Below are positions 6,313 to 10,788 of a stretch of 10,788 nucleotides of DNA, in pieces. The notes beneath the pieces are model-generated. The model saw only the letters and a program-made list of their open reading frames with translations, made no database searches and had not been told where the DNA came from. The stretch comes from Candidatus Vogelbacteria bacterium CG10_big_fil_rev_8_21_14_0_10_51_16. GTDB taxonomy: Bacteria; Patescibacteriota; Minisyncoccia; Phycocordibacterales; JACRKE01. Position 1 is the first letter of the stretch. Every line of letters starts with the position of its first letter. The stretch covers positions 89,627 to 100,414 of the forward strand of contig PCYI01000006.1 of NCBI GenBank assembly GCA_002774795.1, in the 5' to 3' direction. The position numbers and the translations under genes were made by a program.

Positions 6313-8509
6313 TCTAAATGTCATGTCTCCCTTAGTGACCTCTAAGTTTCTGCAACTTACTACGCTCTCTCTGCTTGTAGCAGTTTTATTTTCTCCACAA
6401 ACAGCCTCCGCCTCTTCGCCGTTTACCATCACCCTCGAGTCAAGCTTTGGCTCGCAGTCAATCGCGGCGGGGACAAAAAGGGTCGCTATGGCTCGCTATC
6501 GGATTGCCTCAGAAAGCAAAGGAGTTTTTTTGTTGTCGACTTTGGCGCTAACACGGGCGGGAGAGGCAGACGGGTTGGAGCGCTGTGAAATGGTCGGGGC
6601 GGGAAGAACAGAAGCTGTTCCCGAGGGGTCGGACGAGCAAACAGAGAGAGTCATTGTGTCTTTTGCTCCACCACTTGAGGTGCGAGAATCAAGCGAGCTC
6701 GCCCTACTTTGTGATATATCTGAAGACTCGGTAGGTAAAAGTTACACCTGGGGGCTGGCTCTCGACGCTCCGGAGGTGCTGATTTCAGAAGAGTTTGGCG
6801 CAATCACTCCGACTGTTACTTTAGCGCGTCGTCCCAACGGTAAACCCGGGGCAAACGGACAGACCTTTAGCGTCGTGGTGGCAGACATATCTTTAAATGC
6901 CGCCGCCATCTCTGCTCTTGTGGGAGAAAGCAGTGCGCCACTTCTCCCGGGCGAAGAAGCTGTTCAGGAAGTACTCATAAAGAATGATGGGGGAGTCACC
7001 TGGCCGGCGGGAGTGTACCGTCTTTTGCCCGACCCGAGTACGGACGCGTCGCTTTGGAGTGATGATAGTGAGGCTGGCCTCCCAGTCTCGCTGGCGCCCG
7101 GAGAGAGTCATGTGGTTAACATCCGTCTTCGTGCGCCCGCCGACCCCAGAGAGCACAAGCTTGGCTGGGTGGTTGCTCTTAATGAAGCAGATAAGCTTGG
7201 TGGCTTAAGAGAGCAGTCCGGTGGTACCATTGTCCAAACTTCACAGACGACGCGACGCACTGTTGCCTCGCCTCCACAAAAGGAGAGTATTATAAAACGC
7301 ATTGTTGCCGCGCTCACCCCGCAAAAGGCTCCAGAAAGAGAACCGTCGTCTTTAGGCGGAGAAGGAGATGGGTCGCCCTCGGGCGGATTAGAGTCCGCGG
7401 AGCTTGCGCCAGGCACTTCGGGTACTGTGGAAAGGTCGAGCTCTCCTATCTCTGCCTCGAGCGCCACTACCGGCGACGAAGCACCGTCGCTTTCTCGAGT
7501 AGGAGAGCAGTCCGAAGGGCGGGTAGGATATGAGCTTTCCAACGTAGACCTACAAGGGGTTAACCTTAATGAATCAAGTGTTTCCTCCGTCTCCTCGGAT
7601 GAGGTTGCTCTCGATAGTGTGAAGAGCGCGGAGAGTGTGAGCACCATAGATAATATAGAAACTGCCCCCGACAGCGATCCTGTGGTAGCAGGAGAAGGCA
7701 ACTATCAAGATAAAGAGAAAGACAGCTTTAATCCAATTGTGATTGCGGAAGAGATTCTTCAAAAGATTCTTTCGCTGTTTCAAAATAAGCAGGTTGATTA
7801 TCCGGCTCTTAAAGCCGAAGCGAGGCGTCTTTCTGGGCAACTGTCCGCCATGGCTCTCAAAGACAAAAATGACACACTCGCCAAGACCCCGATTACGGTG
7901 GCTTTCCCCGGCGGCTCGATTATCATTGAGTTTGAAGAAAACTCCTTTGTCGTCGACGCGCGCGTCTCGATAGAAGTAAAAGATCCCGAGGAGATTAGCC
8001 GGATTCTGGCCGAGACCCCGCTTCCTGGTGGCTATGGTGTCTTGGGACAAGTCCTGCTCGGTGAGTTCCAGGTCTTACCCTACGATGAAGTAAAAGACGT
8101 TTTCCTCGCTCACCCAGTTAAGGTCTCTTTCGTTTTTAATGACCCAGAGCTCTCCGGTTTTTTCTGGGAGCAGGAAAGCCTGGGTGTCTATCGTTTGGCT
8201 GAAGACGGCAAATGGCGACCCGTAACTGGAAGCGAGGTCTTAGTTTACTCCAAAAATAGTATAGTGGTGGGCGCTTTTCCAAACGTAAACGAACTTGGTG
8301 TATTAGCCCTCGTGGGCAAGTTTAATCCTCCGCCCTTACCACAAGAGGGAAGTGCTCCCCGTGCCTTAGGTAGCGTAACTGCACAAGCGGAAAATGAGGC
8401 GAAGAAAAAAAAGAATACGCGCCAGGGAGTCGATGGTTTTTTGCAAGCGTCCGTGTGCTCGTACTTTAGGTTTTTTGGCTGGCCATCAGGATCTCGATGT
8501 GCGCCGTAA
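6299..8509 (+). CDS. Secreted multidomain surface protein, paralogue of gene 2 with a ZU5-like C-terminal extension
   Basis: No specific function is recognised; the role is probably structural at the cell surface. ATG 6299 overlaps the gene 3 stop by 14 bp, suggesting translational coupling; ATG 6323 (MSPLVTSKF) is an equally plausible start. A signal peptide occupies 16-38, ending in ASAS. Residues 41-155 match the beta-rich domain of gene 2 (SSFGSQSIAAGT, CDISEDSVGKSYTWGLA). Residues 205-295 match its NBR1-type Ig-like domain (NDGGVTWPAGVYRLLPD, then SLAPGESHVVNIRLRAP). A helix, IIKRIVAAL, parallels the one in gene 2. Residues 345-475 are acidic, Ser-rich and probably disordered. Residues 480-522 are helical; 530-675 form a beta domain that I compare to ZU5 (AFPGGSIIIEFEENSFV, then VYRLAEDGKWRPVTG), tentatively. 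The end is basic (KKKK), then aromatic with C720 and C734. Confidence 0.8.
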   Translation: MVRANLNVMSPLVTSKFLQLTTLSLLVAVLFSPQTASASSPFTITLESSFGSQSIAAGTKRVAMARYRIASESKGVFLLSTLALTRAGEADGLERCEMVGAGRTEAVPEGSDEQTERVIVSFAPPLEVRESSELALLCDISEDSVGKSYTWGLALDAPEVLISEEFGAITPTVTLARRPNGKPGANGQTFSVVVADISLNAAAISALVGESSAPLLPGEEAVQEVLIKNDGGVTWPAGVYRLLPDPSTDASLWSDDSEAGLPVSLAPGESHVVNIRLRAPADPREHKLGWVVALNEADKLGGLREQSGGTIVQTSQTTRRTVASPPQKESIIKRIVAALTPQKAPEREPSSLGGEGDGSPSGGLESAELAPGTSGTVERSSSPISASSATTGDEAPSLSRVGEQSEGRVGYELSNVDLQGVNLNESSVSSVSSDEVALDSVKSAESVSTIDNIETAPDSDPVVAGEGNYQDKEKDSFNPIVIAEEILQKILSLFQNKQVDYPALKAEARRLSGQLSAMALKDKNDTLAKTPITVAFPGGSIIIEFEENSFVVDARVSIEVKDPEEISRILAETPLPGGYGVLGQVLLGEFQVLPYDEVKDVFLAHPVKVSFVFNDPELSGFFWEQESLGVYRLAEDGKWRPVTGSEVLVYSKNSIVVGAFPNVNELGVLALVGKFNPPPLPQEGSAPRALGSVTAQAENEAKKKKNTRQGVDGFLQASVCSYFRFFGWPSGSRCAP

Positions 8510-8511
8510 GG

Positions 8512-8520
8512 TGTGGATAA
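8512..8520 (-). other. Perfect DnaA-box 9-mer
   Basis: On the minus strand this reads TTATCCACA, the consensus DnaA box, two bases after the gene 4 stop. It is a single perfect site and does not form an origin. It might contribute to regulation of gene 5 or be chance. Confidence 0.3.
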
Positions 8521-8526
8521 GAGGTT

Positions 8527-8554
8527 TTGTGATGAGCGTCACGTGACGTATACT
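8527..8554 (+). promoter_or_regulatory. Candidate promoter of gene 5
   Basis: TTGTGA (8527-8532) and TATACT (8549-8554) are separated by 16 bp. The -35 box matches TTGACA at four of six positions and the -10 box matches TATAAT at five of six. The expected start is near 8561, which would leave a leader of about 114 bases before ATG 8675. Confidence 0.55.
8537..8548. promoter_or_regulatory. Perfect 12-bp palindrome in the promoter spacer (operator candidate)
   Basis: CGTCACGTGACG fills most of the space between the -35 and -10 boxes and touches the -10 box. A third half-site, TGACG, recurs at 8554-8558, ten bases after the one at 8544-8548, which is about one helical turn. A dimeric regulator bound here would block RNA polymerase. 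No candidate regulator is encoded in the window. Confidence 0.5.
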
Positions 8555-8576
8555 GACGTTGCTTGTTCTTAGTTTT

Positions 8577-8627
8577 CGCTTCGGTTGGGCCGTTGGAGGC
8601 GAAGGAGCGAGCGAAGCGTATTTTTTT
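8577..8627 (+). terminator. Terminator-like hairpin with T-run in the gene 5 leader
   Basis: CGCTTCG (8577-8583) pairs with CGAAGCG (8612-8618), followed by TA and seven T (8621-8627). The same left arm can instead pair with GCGAAG at 8599-8604, giving mutually exclusive folds. If transcription comes from gene 4 this is its terminator. If it comes from the promoter at 8527-8554 it lies in the gene 5 leader and could attenuate. The 28-base loop makes it a weak terminator on its own. Confidence 0.45.
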
Positions 8628-8674
8628 ATCAAACACTTAATAGCTAGACATCGTCATTTCTGGCAACATTTAAC

Positions 8675-10788
8675 ATGCTCAATAAAAAAAGGTTCTTATT
8701 CTTGTTTATTTTCGGAGCTATTATTTTGGCCCCAAGCGCCGTTCCTCAATACGTGGCCGCAAGTACGACTCATATTGCGAACACAAGCAATCTTTCAATA
8801 GAGTTGCGCCACAGGCGCAATGAGGAGGTCTACTTACTCCAGCGGGTACTAGCTAGTAAAAACCTTCTTACAGAAAGCCAGCTTCAGGGTGGAGAAGGAT
8901 TCTTTGGGGGACAAACAGAGACTGCCCTGAAAAAATTTCAGCAAAATCTTCGTTACGATGAGACGACCCTGTGTGTTGGCATGGGGTTAGGTTACGTGCA
9001 AGCAAATGGTCGCCTGGGTGCGTGCGATAGATATTTGGTGAACGGGTACGCACGGAGTAGGGGAATTGTCGCCGACTTCAACACTTTACCACCCGCGAGT
9101 CTGGTCCTTTCAGGAGTGTGGGAGCGTGGTGTCCGCCCCATAACGCCTCTTCAAGATGGCTCATATAGCCTGCGTACTGGTGCCATGTTTGAAATACTGC
9201 TTACGGCAGAAAACAACAACACTCTCTACCCCGCATTTCGCTACTGGCAAGTTTCGGGAGCTCATGATGCAGAGACCGCGAGCACCATGAGCCCTGCCGC
9301 CGGTACTTCCGCGACCTTGCATGTGAACTCCACCGCCTTGGAGACATCCACTTATGTTGCCGTTCCACCCGCAAGCGACCCCATTCGCACGGTGGTGTTC
9401 GAGCTTTATGATGCTGACAGGCACTCTCTTGTGCCTCCAGTCTACTTCGCCGTCAAGCTTGTCCGCGAGGGAGCGGGAGCCGTGCCTACCGTTACAGCCA
9501 ATCCTGCCTGGGTTCAGCTACCGGCCAACGGAGAGCCGGCCCGCACCAATCTTACCTGGACGAACACCGGCACTCCCGCAAGCTGTCGCGTGGTCGGCAT
9601 CAATCCCCAAGGAGGGGTGATACTAAGTACCACGGCGGCAACTCTAGCGAACGGCGCCTCTGGCAATAGTAGCTTGGTCTCCTTATCTCAAGTGGGCACA
9701 TATAGTTTTAATGTCACCTGTAACAATCTCCACAACACGGGTCAAGTCAGCAACACTACCCAAGTTCAAGTGGCTCCTTCTGCCACCGGTGGCGACGTCG
9801 GGGGCGATGATGAAGACAGTGTAGGCGAAGAAGGTGATGAAAACGACAACAGACTTACTGCAACTGTGACCGCGAGCGCCTCCGCCGCCAACTATCCGGC
9901 CACAAACGCTGGGGATGGCAACGAGAGCACCTGGTGGATTGCAAACAAGTCGGTGGATGATGCGAACAATAACGCATGGATAAAGCTTGATTTTGGTGCC
10001 CCGCGCTTGATCACTGCGGTAAAATGGAAAGGAATAGCCTGGGACCCCGGCTCGTACCCGGCCGCCTCTCCTTCTGTGTATGCAATTCAGGTTTCTGCAG
10101 ACAACTCGACGTGGACGACCATATACTCAACCCCGCCTAGTATGGTCAACTACGTCACACCGGTTCATCTGGGAGAATACACGTGGACCGCAAGCAACGT
10201 TCCGCTGGCCGCGACAAACGCCCGCTATGTGCGTTTGAGTACCACTCGCGTAAATGACGGCTCGGGTTGGTCGCTCGGCTTGAAGGAGTTCTGGGCGGAG
10301 GGGAGTACTGCTGTGGGAGAGTCCAGCTCGGCTCAATTCCCATCCTTCTCTCTCAACGCGACCAACCAGGATAACGGGCAAAACCGGGGCGCCATTGTCA
10401 CTATCAGTAGCGCGAGCAGTCTCAATGGTAATGGCTTGGTCGTGCTTCGAGCATCAAACGTTGCCGGCCTGCCGATCACCCCACCCTCAACCTTACCAAA
10501 CTTTTGTACTACGAGCACTGGCCTTTGTCGCGCTTATCACCTCGGCTCTATCAGTGGCAATCAAACCTCCACGCAATTCTTTAATAGTAGTCTCCCCGCT
10601 AATACCGACTACGCATACGGGGCTTGGCTCTATACTGGCTCGGGAAACAGCATCAACTATTCCGCTCGTGTTACAGATACGGTGCATACCACAGGTAGTA
10701 ATGCCGCTATCACCATAGCAAAAGCGGGAGGGGTGCAGATCGCTGCGGGCAGCGTGACCGCCCCCGCCACCGCCTTCGAAGACTATCA
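8675..10788 (+). CDS. Secreted peptidoglycan-binding protein with discoidin (F5/8 type C) domain, 3' end outside the window
   Basis: The frame is open from ATG 8675 to the window edge (704 codons, no stop), so it is partial. Residues 4-22 form a signal peptide (NKKRFLFLFIFGAIILAPSA). Residues 39-121 resemble a PG_binding_1 domain (VYLLQRVLASKNLL, then GFFGGQTETALKKFQ), with two Cys. Residues 122-270 and 271-368 are beta-rich, the second Ig-like (VTANPAWVQLPANG, ending in YSFNVTCNN). An acidic linker (about 372-391) leads to a discoidin domain at 393-542 (ASAANYPATNAGDGNESTWW, WIKLDFG, YAIQVSADNSTWTTIY, ARYVRLSTT, GLKEFWAEG). Such domains usually bind carbohydrates or other cell-surface ligands. 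A further Thr/Ser-rich beta region runs to the edge. The likely role is adhesion from a wall-bound base. There is no Shine-Dalgarno sequence at the start. Confidence 0.85.
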   Translation, partial: MLNKKRFLFLFIFGAIILAPSAVPQYVAASTTHIANTSNLSIELRHRRNEEVYLLQRVLASKNLLTESQLQGGEGFFGGQTETALKKFQQNLRYDETTLCVGMGLGYVQANGRLGACDRYLVNGYARSRGIVADFNTLPPASLVLSGVWERGVRPITPLQDGSYSLRTGAMFEILLTAENNNTLYPAFRYWQVSGAHDAETASTMSPAAGTSATLHVNSTALETSTYVAVPPASDPIRTVVFELYDADRHSLVPPVYFAVKLVREGAGAVPTVTANPAWVQLPANGEPARTNLTWTNTGTPASCRVVGINPQGGVILSTTAATLANGASGNSSLVSLSQVGTYSFNVTCNNLHNTGQVSNTTQVQVAPSATGGDVGGDDEDSVGEEGDENDNRLTATVTASASAANYPATNAGDGNESTWWIANKSVDDANNNAWIKLDFGAPRLITAVKWKGIAWDPGSYPAASPSVYAIQVSADNSTWTTIYSTPPSMVNYVTPVHLGEYTWTASNVPLAATNARYVRLSTTRVNDGSGWSLGLKEFWAEGSTAVGESSSAQFPSFSLNATNQDNGQNRGAIVTISSASSLNGNGLVVLRASNVAGLPITPPSTLPNFCTTSTGLCRAYHLGSISGNQTSTQFFNSSLPANTDYAYGAWLYTGSGNSINYSARVTDTVHTTGSNAAITIAKAGGVQIAAGSVTAPATAFEDY

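Noticed and set aside
7108..7701. Minus-strand ORF of 197 codons opposite gene 4
   Set aside because: It mirrors the Ser/Glu-rich disordered part of gene 4; its Ser/Pro-rich composition is what the reverse complement of that bias would give.
8559..8801. Plus-strand ORF from TTG 8559, just after the TATACT box
   Set aside because: It runs through the terminator-like hairpin and overlaps the signal peptide of gene 5 in another frame; its protein has no recognisable features.

Overview
The window reads as a 10.8-kb stretch of cell-surface genes, all on the + strand, from a bacterium of the Candidate Phyla Radiation (Patescibacteria, Parcubacteria-like). The placement is an inference from protein style: an endosialidase-chaperone (S74) protein with repeated NVGIGTTTP-type stalk motifs, secreted bacterial Ig-like proteins, a small amidase with a C-terminal peptidoglycan-binding domain, a discoidin-domain protein, and almost no Shine-Dalgarno sequences. 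No ribosomal, tRNA or other marker gene is present to test it. All complete genes end at TAA or TAG.

Layout. Positions 1-146 hold palindromes and no gene. A secreted N-acetylmuramoyl-L-alanine amidase follows (188-1399); its real N-terminus probably lies at ATG 147 in another frame, separated by a run of seven A. A 17-unit heptanucleotide array (1407-1525) fills the next gap. Gene 2 (1581-2987) is a secreted protein with an NBR1-type Ig-like domain, and its 5' end carries a 158-bp imperfect inverted repeat that is read through in frame. After a small hairpin and a second heptad tract comes gene 3 (3133-6312), an S74 autoprocessing adhesin. It overlaps gene 4 (6299-8509), a longer paralogue of gene 2. 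A promoter with a perfect 12-bp palindrome between its -35 and -10 boxes and a terminator-like hairpin precede gene 5 (8675 to the window edge), a peptidoglycan-binding protein with a discoidin (F5/8 type C) domain that is cut off by the window end.

How the parts may fit: all five products have an N-terminal secretion or anchor segment. One cuts peptidoglycan, two carry peptidoglycan-binding domains, one is a probable trimeric stalk with a chaperone that cleaves itself off, and two related Ig-like proteins flank that stalk gene. A coordinated surface or attachment apparatus is a reasonable inference, but nothing here proves the products act together.

The most unusual DNA-level features are the in-frame palindromic element in gene 2, the heptanucleotide arrays (one reverses strand at its centre, another lies inside the gene 3 coding sequence), the poly-A frame break in gene 1, and the palindrome plus attenuator-like leader before gene 5.
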